From Cardinium endosymbiont cEper1 of Encarsia pergandiella (GTDB lineage Bacteria > Bacteroidota > Bacteroidia > Cytophagales > Amoebophilaceae), in assembly GCF_000304455.1 (NCBI RefSeq), contig NC_018605.1, forward strand, positions 728,608 to 792,607: a stretch of 64,000 nt of DNA, written 5' to 3'. The notes below the pieces were generated by a model. That model was not told the DNA's origin. It made no database searches and saw only the letters and a program-made list of their open reading frames with translations. Each line of letters starts with the position of its first letter. Position 1 is the first letter of the stretch. Positions 50,392 to 59,416 of this stretch are shown in pieces. Made by a program: the position numbers and the translations under genes.

Positions 50392-50718
50392 CTAAGGCAA
50401 ATATTTGTCTAAAGAGGGCTGAATTTGCGTAATAGGGAGATTCCCTACCAAACGATCTACCTGCTGACCTTCATAAAACAACAACATAGTAGGTATGGTA
50501 CTGATAAAATATCTAGAAGGGGTTTTACTATTTTCACTTATATTAAGCTTGACAACCAATGCTTTACCATTATAAATGGTAGCAATCTGTTCTATCACAG
50601 GCGCAAGTTGTAGGCAAGGGCCACACCAAGGCGCCCAAAAATCTACTAAAACAAGTTTATGTTGGCTAATTACTTTATCAAACTGCGCATCTGTAATATC
50701 TATTATATTTTGGTCCAT
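50392..50718 (-). CDS. trxA: Thioredoxin
   Basis: Thioredoxin of 108 residues with the WCGPC redox centre (FWAPWCGPCLQLAPV), the cis-Pro in FISTIPTMLLF and the Gly-rich end. The ATG at 50718 (MDQNIIDITDAQFDKVI) gives the standard length; in-frame ATGs up to 50805 would add up to 29 residues of hydrophobic, non-conserved leader. It may reduce the GPx-type peroxidase at 22.8 kb. Confidence 0.93.
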   Translation of the reverse strand: MDQNIIDITDAQFDKVISQHKLVLVDFWAPWCGPCLQLAPVIEQIATIYNGKALVVKLNISENSKTPSRYFISTIPTMLLFYEGQQVDRLVGNLPITQIQPSLDKYLP

Positions 50719-50868
50719 AAGTTCAAATAGTCTTAAATTAAAAGGCATTTCCCAGAAGTTATATGCCCCTGGTAGAAATTTAAAAAAATCTCTTATCATA
50801 CACAAAATTTCATAAGGTATAGATGGCCGATCTATAGCTTAAATAAGGGGTTATTGCAAAACAAGCTC

Positions 50869-53487
50869 TTATTTCATGGGTTCATGGAGGGCTTTCCTTG
50901 CTGCTTGTAATGCAGTTGCTATACCTGTGGGATGATTGCCTTTAGCGGTTGCAAAAAAAGGTTGTCCTCCTCCCTTACCGCCAATCAGAGGGGCTATGGA
51001 TTGCATCATCTGATGGGCATCGTTGTATGGTAGCAATGGATCGGATACCGATATGACTAGATGGGCTTGTTGTTCAAATGTAGCGGCCAATAGGACAAAT
51101 ATTTTGGGATATTGGGCCTTATAGTGCAAAGCAATCTGTTGCAAAGCATGGGGATGGGGTGGTTGGACGGTTTGAATCAGTAGGTAAAGGTCACCGACTT
51201 GTTCCAATTGGTGAGAGAGTTGTTGGATGATTTGTTGAACAGCTTTGGCTTGATAGCGGCTCAACTGTTTCTGGAGCTGCTTTTTTTGATAGAGCAACTT
51301 TGCTACTGCTTGTACGAGGTCTTTGGGGTGTTGAAACAGATCTGCTACTGCGGTTAAGGTAGCGGATTGTTGGGTTACAAAATGGTGGGCATTACGGGCG
51401 GTTAGGGCTTCTATTCTGCGTATGCCTGTACCTATAGCGGTTTCATGGATGATCTTAAAAAAGCCAATTTGTCCGGTATGGGATACATGGGTACCGCCAC
51501 AAAGTTCTACAGAATAAGCGGGATCAAAGGTAATAACCCGTACTACTGCACCATATTTTTCACCAAATAGGGCTTGTGCACCCATAGCTTTGGCTTCAGG
51601 AAGTGGAAGGCTACGTTGTTCTAGACAGGATATATTGGCCCTGATTTTTTGGTTTACCATCGCTTCAACTGCTTCTATTTGTGTCATAGACAACTTGGTA
51701 GGATGGGCAAAATCAAAGCGCAATAGGTTGGGTGTCACCAAGGAACCTTTTTGGACGACATGGGTACCTAATATTTGTTGTAAGGCAGCCTGTAAAAGAT
51801 GGGTGGCGGTATGGTTGTTAGCGGCCAGGGTACGTTGTATGGGATCTACCTGTGCTACTACAGGTAGTTCCAACTGAGCCGGCAGCTGATCAACAGTATG
51901 GACAATTAAACCATGTGCTTTTTGTACATCTACCACTGCAATAGACTGTGTACCCGATCGGATCACGCCTGTATCGGCTACTTGCCCCCCTCCTGCTGGA
52001 TAAAAAGGGGTAGCGGCTAATACCAATTGATAGACCATACCTGTTTTATTGGTAAAGGTACGCCATTGTACAATAGAGGTCGTGACATCCAATTGATCAT
52101 AGCCGACAAAAGAAGGTTCAACAGATGGATGGACCACTTGCCAATCGCCTTGGGAGACGGCGGCATCTTTTTTTGCACGTGCTTTCTGGGCTTGGAGTGC
52201 TTGTTGGAAACCGGCTTCATCTACTATCAACCCTTTCTCTTTGGCCATCAATAGAGTAAGGTCTAAGGGGAAGCCATAGGTATCATAGAGTTCAAAAGCT
52301 ACATTGCCTGCTATTACGCCTTGGTGGATCTTGCTTGGATCTAGGTGGTGGAAGAGGCGCAATCCCGCCACCAATGTCTTGAAGAAGGCAGCTTCTTCTG
52401 CTTGAATAAGTTGTGCGATATAGCCGGTGGCTAGGTTGGGGTATACACCTTCCATTTGTGCGGCTAAAACAGGGACCAATTGATGGATAAAAGGCTCTTT
52501 TATAGCCAAGTGGCTATAGCCATAGCGAATGGCTCTACGCAAAATACGACGTATCACATAACCAGCTTTAGCATGTCCAGGTTCTTGGCCATCGGCAATG
52601 GAAAAGGCTACTGCACGGAGGTGGTCTGCAATGACCCGCATGGCTACTGCAATAGTCGTACTTTCGTGGTAGCTTTTACCAGCGATCTGCTCTATTTTTT
52701 CGATCAGTGGGGTAAAAATATCGGTATCATAGTTGGATGTTTTGCCTTGTAACACCATGGCCAACCGCTCTAACCCCATACCGGTATCAACATGTTTATG
52801 GGGCAGGTCGACCAATTTGCCTGAAGCTTGTCGGTTGTATTGCATAAATACCAGGTTCCAAATCTCTATGACTTGGGGATGTCCTTTATTCACCAATTGG
52901 GCAGCGGGTAAGGCCTTACATTCGGAGTCGGAACGGATATCCAGATGGATTTCAGAACAGGGTCCACAAGGGCCTTGTGCACCCATTTCCCAAAAATTAT
53001 CTTTTTTGGCAAAGGAAAGAATATGGGCAGCAGGGAGGTATTGGCCCCAAATGGCAGCAGCTTCATCATCTTTTGGCAAGCCATCTTCGCGATCTCCTCC
53101 AAATATGGTGACATAGATACGCTCCTTAGGTAGGTGATAGACAGCTGTTAGTAGTTCCCATGCCCAGGCAATGGCTTCTTCTTTAAAATAATCCCCAAAT
53201 GACCAATTCCCCAACATTTCAAAGAGGGTATGGTGGTAAGTATCGACGCCTACTTCTTCAAGGTCATTGTGTTTACCGGAGGCGCGTAAGCAGGGTTGTA
53301 CCGTAACCACACGAGGGGCAATAATGGGTTGATTACCTAAAAGGATATCCTTAAAGGGATTCATTCCGGCATTTACAAAGAACAAAGAAGGGTCATCTTT
53401 ATTGACAATAGCCACTGCGGGTTGATGTAGGTGTCTTTTTCGTATAAAAAATTGGAGGAATTTTTGTCTAATGGATTTAGATTGCAT
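50869..53487 (-). CDS. alaS: Alanyl-tRNA synthetase
   Basis: Class II synthetase of 872 residues. The catalytic domain starts IRQKFLQFFIRKRHLHQPAVAIVNKDDPSLFFVNAGMNPFK, with QPCLRASGKHNDLEEVG (motif 2 region) and DTGMGLERLAMVLQG (motif 3). The editing domain has HTATHLLQAALQQILG (zinc HxxxH) and CGGTHVSHTGQIG. The C-terminal domain ends in GGKGGGQPFFATAKG. Complete and normal. Confidence 0.96.
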   Translation of the reverse strand: MQSKSIRQKFLQFFIRKRHLHQPAVAIVNKDDPSLFFVNAGMNPFKDILLGNQPIIAPRVVTVQPCLRASGKHNDLEEVGVDTYHHTLFEMLGNWSFGDYFKEEAIAWAWELLTAVYHLPKERIYVTIFGGDREDGLPKDDEAAAIWGQYLPAAHILSFAKKDNFWEMGAQGPCGPCSEIHLDIRSDSECKALPAAQLVNKGHPQVIEIWNLVFMQYNRQASGKLVDLPHKHVDTGMGLERLAMVLQGKTSNYDTDIFTPLIEKIEQIAGKSYHESTTIAVAMRVIADHLRAVAFSIADGQEPGHAKAGYVIRRILRRAIRYGYSHLAIKEPFIHQLVPVLAAQMEGVYPNLATGYIAQLIQAEEAAFFKTLVAGLRLFHHLDPSKIHQGVIAGNVAFELYDTYGFPLDLTLLMAKEKGLIVDEAGFQQALQAQKARAKKDAAVSQGDWQVVHPSVEPSFVGYDQLDVTTSIVQWRTFTNKTGMVYQLVLAATPFYPAGGGQVADTGVIRSGTQSIAVVDVQKAHGLIVHTVDQLPAQLELPVVAQVDPIQRTLAANNHTATHLLQAALQQILGTHVVQKGSLVTPNLLRFDFAHPTKLSMTQIEAVEAMVNQKIRANISCLEQRSLPLPEAKAMGAQALFGEKYGAVVRVITFDPAYSVELCGGTHVSHTGQIGFFKIIHETAIGTGIRRIEALTARNAHHFVTQQSATLTAVADLFQHPKDLVQAVAKLLYQKKQLQKQLSRYQAKAVQQIIQQLSHQLEQVGDLYLLIQTVQPPHPHALQQIALHYKAQYPKIFVLLAATFEQQAHLVISVSDPLLPYNDAHQMMQSIAPLIGGKGGGQPFFATAKGNHPTGIATALQAARKALHEPMK

Positions 53488-53546
53488 GGTTTAACAGAAT
53501 AAAAAATACAAACCATCTACAATGGGTGGAAAACTGCTGAATAAAA

Positions 53547-53554
53547 CAAATATA
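53547..53554 (-). promoter_or_regulatory. Putative -7 box for alaS
   Basis: Minus-strand TATATTTG, 59 bp before the alaS ATG in a 296-bp spacer. It fits TAnnTTTG; no consensus TTG upstream. Confidence 0.35.
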
Positions 53555-53683
53555 AAGACAATATATGAATTATTCTTATTTTAATTGGATTGGATAAAGC
53601 GGAAAGACATCGGGGGAAAAGACTATTAAAATTAGGGAGCAGGTTATATAAAAAAATAAAATCTTATTTTTTGAAGGGTAGAT

Positions 53684-53722
53684 ATAAAAAAATGGGGAGC
53701 TAGCTTTTGTTAGCTCCCCATT
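53684..53722 (-). terminator. Strong rho-independent terminator
   Basis: A perfect 12-bp stem (AATGGGGAGCTA at 53691-53702 with TAGCTCCCCATT at 53711-53722) and an 8-nt loop are followed on the minus strand by a run of seven T. It lies 61 bp past the stop of the 681-residue lipoprotein gene and should end its transcript before alaS. It is the clearest terminator in the window. Confidence 0.9.
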
Positions 53723-53783
53723 GGGAAAATTAAACCTAAAAAAATAGGATCAATAACTAGGCAGCTGGGCCCTAAGCCTTACT

Positions 53784-55829
53784 TTAACTTTTATTTTTAT
53801 CTACGTATTTCATCTTTTTTTCATTAATATTCTTAATATTCTCAGATAGTAAATCCTGGTCAGGGAAATAGGTTTTGTAGGTTTTATCTTGTAGTAGTAC
53901 TGATTCGTTATTCAAGAAAAGAGGCACTTTAGCTGTAAGAATACTTCTTATAGAGCTATAGTCTTTTATCATTCCATCAACAACAACTTTAATCTTAAAA
54001 CCATTATTAGTTGCTTTGGTAATATCTGCATATTTAATATGTGCATTATCATGCTTTTTCTTCAACCTTGCAGCTGTCTCACGTATCCACGACTGAATTT
54101 GGGTAGTTACTGGTGTGGTTTTAAATTTACCATTTTCCTTATAAACAACAGCTTTATCTGCCTCTTTTTTAATAGCATCTCGAATAAATTCTAACAACTT
54201 ACCAAGTGAACCAGGTTGATTGGAAACAAGTAGCTGTGATTGGCCTTGATCCTTAAACAAGTTAACAATAACCTTAAGAGTGATTTTTTGATCAATATTC
54301 GCATCAGATTTCAAAAAATCAGAATATAATTGCTGATCATCTACATATCTTTTACAAGTCTCAAATGTTTCCTTTACACTTATTTGACTGTTACCTAATA
54401 TTCCTACAACGTTTTGAAGCAATGTAGTAGCATGGGTACCATTCTTAATACTTGATACTTCAAAAGTAGCATTTGCTTCCCCTCCAAGATTAACTATTTC
54501 TTCAGAACTGTTAGGTATGTTATTCATGATTTTATTCTGAATATCATTTACATCTATAATGCAAAACAAATCTGTCAATTTAGTATCTTGAGATTCTATG
54601 TGCTGACCTAGAGCCTCAGCAAAGTCATGACGATCTGGACCAGTGATGTGAGCTTTTTTTAATACTTGTTGAAATTTTACATCGTCTGCCTTAATGCTAA
54701 CTAATTCAAGGTTATGCTCGTTTGTATCCTGGCTAGGAATAAAATGAATAAAATCCATTGCTTTGTCACCATTAAACAGTGTAGTAATAAACTGACCGAA
54801 TGAGAGGGTCACTTGAACAGGAGCATTAACAGAAGGATCATTTGCACTTGTTACTGTTACAGTTTTAGAATTTGGGAAAGGATCAATCTTAGGCATTGGA
54901 GCTTTCCCATTCACCTCCCATTCATTACTTATACCAGCTCCCCTTGTTTTTAAATTTTCTATCTTAGCCAAACGCTCTGCGTCGTCAACTGATTTACCTA
55001 TAATCCACACATCTTTTAGTGTTTCTTGGAGAAGGGCAGGCATTTCATATAAGGCACTTTTGGCTTTTACTTCACGTGGACGTTGTTTATTATCATTAGA
55101 AAAAGATTTACTGAATTCCTGATCAGTTAAAAATCTAGCTAACCGTTCCCCATCAAGTAACTTAGAATCCTTTGAATCAACAAATTGGGTACTATCCTTA
55201 AGAATTGGGTTGCTAGCTGTACCAATGTTTTTTTTACAATAATCATCTAACTCACCTAACAATTCAGCCATTTTGCTTTCCGAGGCCCCATTATCAATTA
55301 GTTTTAGAATCTGATTATAGTAATTAGACAAGTTAACCCACACATCAGATATGCGCTTTAAAGCTGTACCATACGCAAATTTATGCTTAATTCCAACCAT
55401 TCCTCCACCAGTACGAAATTTAAGGTTCGATATACTTTTAAGTGTCTCTCTCACATCTGGATGATAAACTTCGATATTGGTACCATCTGCAAATTTAGAG
55501 CAAAATGTTTGGAGCCTGTCTGCTGCATTTGAAGCTGTAAGGTCGTCCAGGGCAATTGTACTAGGACTGTTTTTCAAACGAGTTATACCTGCAACATCAC
55601 GCAACAAATATTGATATATATTTTTAAGTGCTTGTATAAAATCTTTAGACAACGGCTTACCCGATTGATCTTTAGGGGTTTGCTCTTCAGCACCTTGCTC
55701 CGCATTTCTTGCTGTCTGTTCTCCAGCCGCTTCTTTGTTATCTTTGCTGCAATTACTACCTAGTAATACTCCAGCTAATAATAAACTGGATAAAGAAGGG
55801 ATTTTGTTTCCAATTTTTTTATAAACCAT
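53784..55829 (-). CDS. Large putative lipoprotein, unknown
   Basis: A 681-residue protein I do not recognise. N-terminal signal (KKIGNKIPSLSSLLLAGVLLG) with lipobox-like LLGSNC, Cys at about 27; Asn at -1 is unusual. After the Cys comes SKDNKEAAGEQ, an acidic/charged stretch like the export signals that send Bacteroidota lipoproteins to the cell surface. The rest is hydrophilic and mostly helical, with no membrane helix or catalytic motif visible. Monocistronic, ended by a strong terminator. A surface or host-facing role is inference only. Confidence 0.6.
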   Translation of the reverse strand: MVYKKIGNKIPSLSSLLLAGVLLGSNCSKDNKEAAGEQTARNAEQGAEEQTPKDQSGKPLSKDFIQALKNIYQYLLRDVAGITRLKNSPSTIALDDLTASNAADRLQTFCSKFADGTNIEVYHPDVRETLKSISNLKFRTGGGMVGIKHKFAYGTALKRISDVWVNLSNYYNQILKLIDNGASESKMAELLGELDDYCKKNIGTASNPILKDSTQFVDSKDSKLLDGERLARFLTDQEFSKSFSNDNKQRPREVKAKSALYEMPALLQETLKDVWIIGKSVDDAERLAKIENLKTRGAGISNEWEVNGKAPMPKIDPFPNSKTVTVTSANDPSVNAPVQVTLSFGQFITTLFNGDKAMDFIHFIPSQDTNEHNLELVSIKADDVKFQQVLKKAHITGPDRHDFAEALGQHIESQDTKLTDLFCIIDVNDIQNKIMNNIPNSSEEIVNLGGEANATFEVSSIKNGTHATTLLQNVVGILGNSQISVKETFETCKRYVDDQQLYSDFLKSDANIDQKITLKVIVNLFKDQGQSQLLVSNQPGSLGKLLEFIRDAIKKEADKAVVYKENGKFKTTPVTTQIQSWIRETAARLKKKHDNAHIKYADITKATNNGFKIKVVVDGMIKDYSSIRSILTAKVPLFLNNESVLLQDKTYKTYFPDQDLLSENIKNINEKKMKYVDKNKS

Positions 55830-56017
55830 TTTGACTTAATTTGAATGTTAATTATTTAATTTAACCAATGTGTTAAACACGTAATAGTACGCTGCAATGG
55901 ACCTATACAGTAAGTATAAGATATAATTATATATTATCCAAATATGCTACTTTAACTTTGGAAAAAAGATTTGCCACCACAATGCTAATACAAAAAAAAA
56001 TACCATCCAAATATTTG

Positions 56018-58828
56018 TTACATTTTTTGCTTTAAATAACGGGCGGTATGGTTGTCGTTTTGTTGGATCAATGCTTCGGGCCTACCGGTAAATACGACTT
56101 TACCGCCTTGCTGGCCTCCATCGGGGCCTAGGTCAATCAGCCAATCGGCGCTTTTGATTACATCAATATGATGTTCAATGACGAGGGCGGTATGGCCTTG
56201 ACCGATTAAGGCGTGAATCGCTTGTAAGAATTGGGCTACGTCGTGCATATGGAGTCCGGTGGTGGGCTCATCAAATATAAATAATATGGACTGATCGGTT
56301 AATGCTTTTTCTAAATAATAGGCCAACTTAAGCCGCTGGGCTTCTCCTCCACTTAAGGAGCTGGAAGATTGTCCCAATTGGATATAGCCCAACCCTACTT
56401 TTTGTAAACCTTTTAGTTTATGGACAATAAGCGGTTGATCGGAAAAAAAAAGCAATGCTTCATCTACGGTCATGCTGAGTACTTGGACAATGGTTTGGCC
56501 AAAATAGGTTACTTCAGCTATTTCAGCTTTAAATCGACTTCCTTTACAACGGCCACAGGGTAGGTAAATATCTGCCATAAATTGCATGTCTATCTTCTGC
56601 TGGCCTTCTCCTCGACAGTCGGGACATTGCCCTTTTTCGGAATTAAAAGAAAAATGACCTGATTGATAGTGCCGGGAACGGGCGGTGGTGGTTTGGGCAA
56701 AAAGATCTCGAATGGGATCATAGAGGGCTAAATAGGTAGCGGGGTTGGAACGGGAGGATTTGCCCAAGGGGTTTTGGTGCACCAGCTCTACGCCCTGAAT
56801 GGCGGCTAGATCGCCTCCCAATAGGATAGATGGAAGGGCGGACTGGGCTACAAGGGCTGAGGGCTTGGTGAGGTATTGGATTAAAGCAGGATAAAGGACG
56901 TCTTTGATTAGGGTAGATTTGCCTGATCCACTGACGCCTGTTACTACGGTTAATACGTTTAGGGGAATGGTGACGCTAACCTGCTGTAGGTTGTGTAGGG
57001 TGGCGTTTTGAATATGTACAGCATGGGACCAACTACGTCTGTGGCTGGGTAATGGAATGGTCGCCATGCCATTGAGGTATTGTGCAGTATGGGTGGTCGC
57101 TTGCTGCAAGGATTGAAAGGAACCCTGAAAAACCAATGTGCCGCCACCGGAACCTGCTTGAGGCCCTATCTCAATAAGGGTGTCGGCAGCACGCATGACC
57201 AATTCTTCATGCTCTACCACTACAACGGTGTTGCCTTGGTTTCTTAAATTTAACAACAAGGCTACCAACTGATCGGTATCACGGGGATGGAGCCCAATGG
57301 TGGGTTCATCTAAAATGTACATGGTACCAAAAAGGGGACTACCTAATGCAGTAGCCAATTTAATGCGTTGATGTTCTCCACCAGATAGGGTGGCAATGGG
57401 TCTACTCAGGGTTAAATAGGCTAAGCCAACTTGAGCGATATAATGGAGCCTGTTTTTGATTTCTACTACGATTCTTTGGGAAATGGCTGCTTGGCGGGGG
57501 GTAAGGGATAATCGATCAAAAAAAGGAATTAAGTCATGAATGGGCATCAACAATAGATCGACCATCGAATGGTTATGGATTTTAATGTAATGGGCATCTG
57601 CACGTAGACGACTGCCTTGACAAGCCAAACAGGTGGTCTTCCCGCGGTAACGGGATAGCAAAACCCGATATTGTATTTTATCGGTTTGGGCAGCACAAAA
57701 CTCAAAAAATCGATCAATACCTATAAAATCGCCATGTCCTTGCCATAGCAGTTTTTGTTGGTCTGGGGTTAAGTGGCTATAAGGGATGTCAATAGGAAAA
57801 TGAAGGGCTTCATGGGCGGCAAAAAGGGGGGCCAACCACTTACGCATAATGGGACCACTCCAGGGAGCAATGGCACCTTCTACTAGGGAAAGGGCTGGAT
57901 TGGGTACTACTTTATAGGGGTCTATGCCGATCAATTGCCCAAGACCTGAGCAGCTTTTACAAGCGCCATGGGGAGTATTAAAGCTAAAAAAGGAAACGGT
58001 AGGTAGGGTAAAAGTGATGCCGTCTAATTCAAATCGATCTGAAAATTTTTTTTGTTCCCCTCCAATGAGCACTACGACCAGATGGCCTATGCCTTCAAAA
58101 AAGGCGATTTGAACAGAATCTGCTATTCTATAGGAATAGGTCTGATCGTCTTTGGTGACTATTATACGGTCTACCAGACCATAAATAGGCTGGTCTAATG
58201 AGAGAAAAGTATTCCCTGCCAATAGCTCTTCTATCCAAAAAAGTTGATTCCCTTGCATGACTCTGGTAAATCCTTTGCCTTGTTCGACCTTTAACTTTTT
58301 TGTTAAGGTGGCTTGATCGGCTACTAATATGGGATAGAGGATCCATACCTTGGTACCATCTGGCTGTTGTTGAATGTAGTCTACTACATCGGAAACGCTA
58401 TCTTTTTTGACTGGTCGTCCACTGATCGGAGAATAGGTTGTGCCAATACGACCATAGAGTAAGCCAAGATAGTCACAAAGCTCTGTAAGGGTACCTACGG
58501 TAGAACGGGGATTTTTATTAGCAACATTTTGCCGAATGGCAATCGCTGGAGAAAGGCCTTGAATGGCATCGACTGGAGGCTTTTCCATTTTACCTAGAAA
58601 TTGGCGCGCATAGGCGCTGACGCTTTCTATATACATACGCTGGGCTTCTACAAAAAGGGTATCCAAGACCAAAGAAGATTTACCAGAACCGGATAATCCT
58701 GTAACGACTACTAGCTGGTTGCGTGGAATGGCTACATTTACTTTTTTAAGATTATGTGTTTGGGCCCCCTTTATAATAACAAAATCTTTGGGATTGAGGT
58801 GGTCTAAGTCTAATGAATGGAACTGCAT
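56018..58828 (-). CDS. uvrA: Excinuclease ABC subunit A
   Basis: Damage-recognition ATPase of nucleotide excision repair, 936 residues. Two ABC modules have Walker A VTGLSGSGKSSLV (about 45) and VTGVSGSGKSTLI (about 640), with signatures TLSGGEHQRIKLA and SLSGGEAQRLKLA. Zinc-finger cysteines are present (CKSCSGLG, CLACQGSR, CPDCRGEG...CGRCKGSR). All parts are intact. It lies 102 bp upstream of mscL on the same strand. Confidence 0.96.
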   Translation of the reverse strand: MQFHSLDLDHLNPKDFVIIKGAQTHNLKKVNVAIPRNQLVVVTGLSGSGKSSLVLDTLFVEAQRMYIESVSAYARQFLGKMEKPPVDAIQGLSPAIAIRQNVANKNPRSTVGTLTELCDYLGLLYGRIGTTYSPISGRPVKKDSVSDVVDYIQQQPDGTKVWILYPILVADQATLTKKLKVEQGKGFTRVMQGNQLFWIEELLAGNTFLSLDQPIYGLVDRIIVTKDDQTYSYRIADSVQIAFFEGIGHLVVVLIGGEQKKFSDRFELDGITFTLPTVSFFSFNTPHGACKSCSGLGQLIGIDPYKVVPNPALSLVEGAIAPWSGPIMRKWLAPLFAAHEALHFPIDIPYSHLTPDQQKLLWQGHGDFIGIDRFFEFCAAQTDKIQYRVLLSRYRGKTTCLACQGSRLRADAHYIKIHNHSMVDLLLMPIHDLIPFFDRLSLTPRQAAISQRIVVEIKNRLHYIAQVGLAYLTLSRPIATLSGGEHQRIKLATALGSPLFGTMYILDEPTIGLHPRDTDQLVALLLNLRNQGNTVVVVEHEELVMRAADTLIEIGPQAGSGGGTLVFQGSFQSLQQATTHTAQYLNGMATIPLPSHRRSWSHAVHIQNATLHNLQQVSVTIPLNVLTVVTGVSGSGKSTLIKDVLYPALIQYLTKPSALVAQSALPSILLGGDLAAIQGVELVHQNPLGKSSRSNPATYLALYDPIRDLFAQTTTARSRHYQSGHFSFNSEKGQCPDCRGEGQQKIDMQFMADIYLPCGRCKGSRFKAEIAEVTYFGQTIVQVLSMTVDEALLFFSDQPLIVHKLKGLQKVGLGYIQLGQSSSSLSGGEAQRLKLAYYLEKALTDQSILFIFDEPTTGLHMHDVAQFLQAIHALIGQGHTALVIEHHIDVIKSADWLIDLGPDGGQQGGKVVFTGRPEALIQQNDNHTARYLKQKM

Positions 58829-58930
58829 AAATTGTATATGGTATGGAATAGCCTCTCATCATAGGGTGGAACGATGGGCTGATGGCTATTGGGGTGCTAC
58901 TATATCCTTATTGGGGAAATGGCTGTAAAG

Positions 58931-59293
58931 CTACTTTTTAAGCGCATCTCTTATTTCTCTTAAAAGCTTTTCCGTAGACGTATCTGCATTGACTTCTTCG
59001 TCCGACTCTTTAAGGCCATAGAGAACTTTTACTAAAATAAAAACGACCAAACTAATGACGAAAAAGTTGAGCAACGCTGCCGCAAAATGGCCAATCTTAA
59101 TACCTGGACCAATGACTATGGAGGACCAATGTTGATCTGCTTTGGCCAATAGCGGATGGACCATAGGCATAAAAAGATCTTCCACTACTGCAGTAACCAT
59201 CTTACCAAATGCACCGCCGATAATAACCCCTACGGAAAGGTCTATTACATTGCCTTTAAAGGCAAATCTTTTAAATTCTTTTATAAAAGACAT
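58931..59293 (-). CDS. mscL: Large-conductance mechanosensitive channel
   Basis: Pentameric inner-membrane tension valve. The ATG at 59293 gives the standard MSFIKEFKRFAFKGNVIDLSVG start and 120 residues; an ATG at 59317 would add eight. Two membrane helices (about 15-45 and 70-95) and a C-terminal amphipathic helix are present. The pore helix VGVIIGGAFGKMVTAVVED is conserved. Confidence 0.94.
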   Translation of the reverse strand: MSFIKEFKRFAFKGNVIDLSVGVIIGGAFGKMVTAVVEDLFMPMVHPLLAKADQHWSSIVIGPGIKIGHFAAALLNFFVISLVVFILVKVLYGLKESDEEVNADTSTEKLLREIRDALKK

Positions 59294-59416
59294 AACTAGA
59301 TTCGATCTATAGATCATTGGATGATACCAGAAGCTGCCTTAAATATAATCGTATAGCGGGACAGATACAATAGCATGGTCCTACGCGCAATCGATAGAGG
59401 CTATTCTGTTTTATGG

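Noticed and set aside
58829-58930. ATAGCC/GGCTAT inverted repeat between uvrA and mscL as a terminator
   Set aside because: The stem is short, the loop long and no T run follows.
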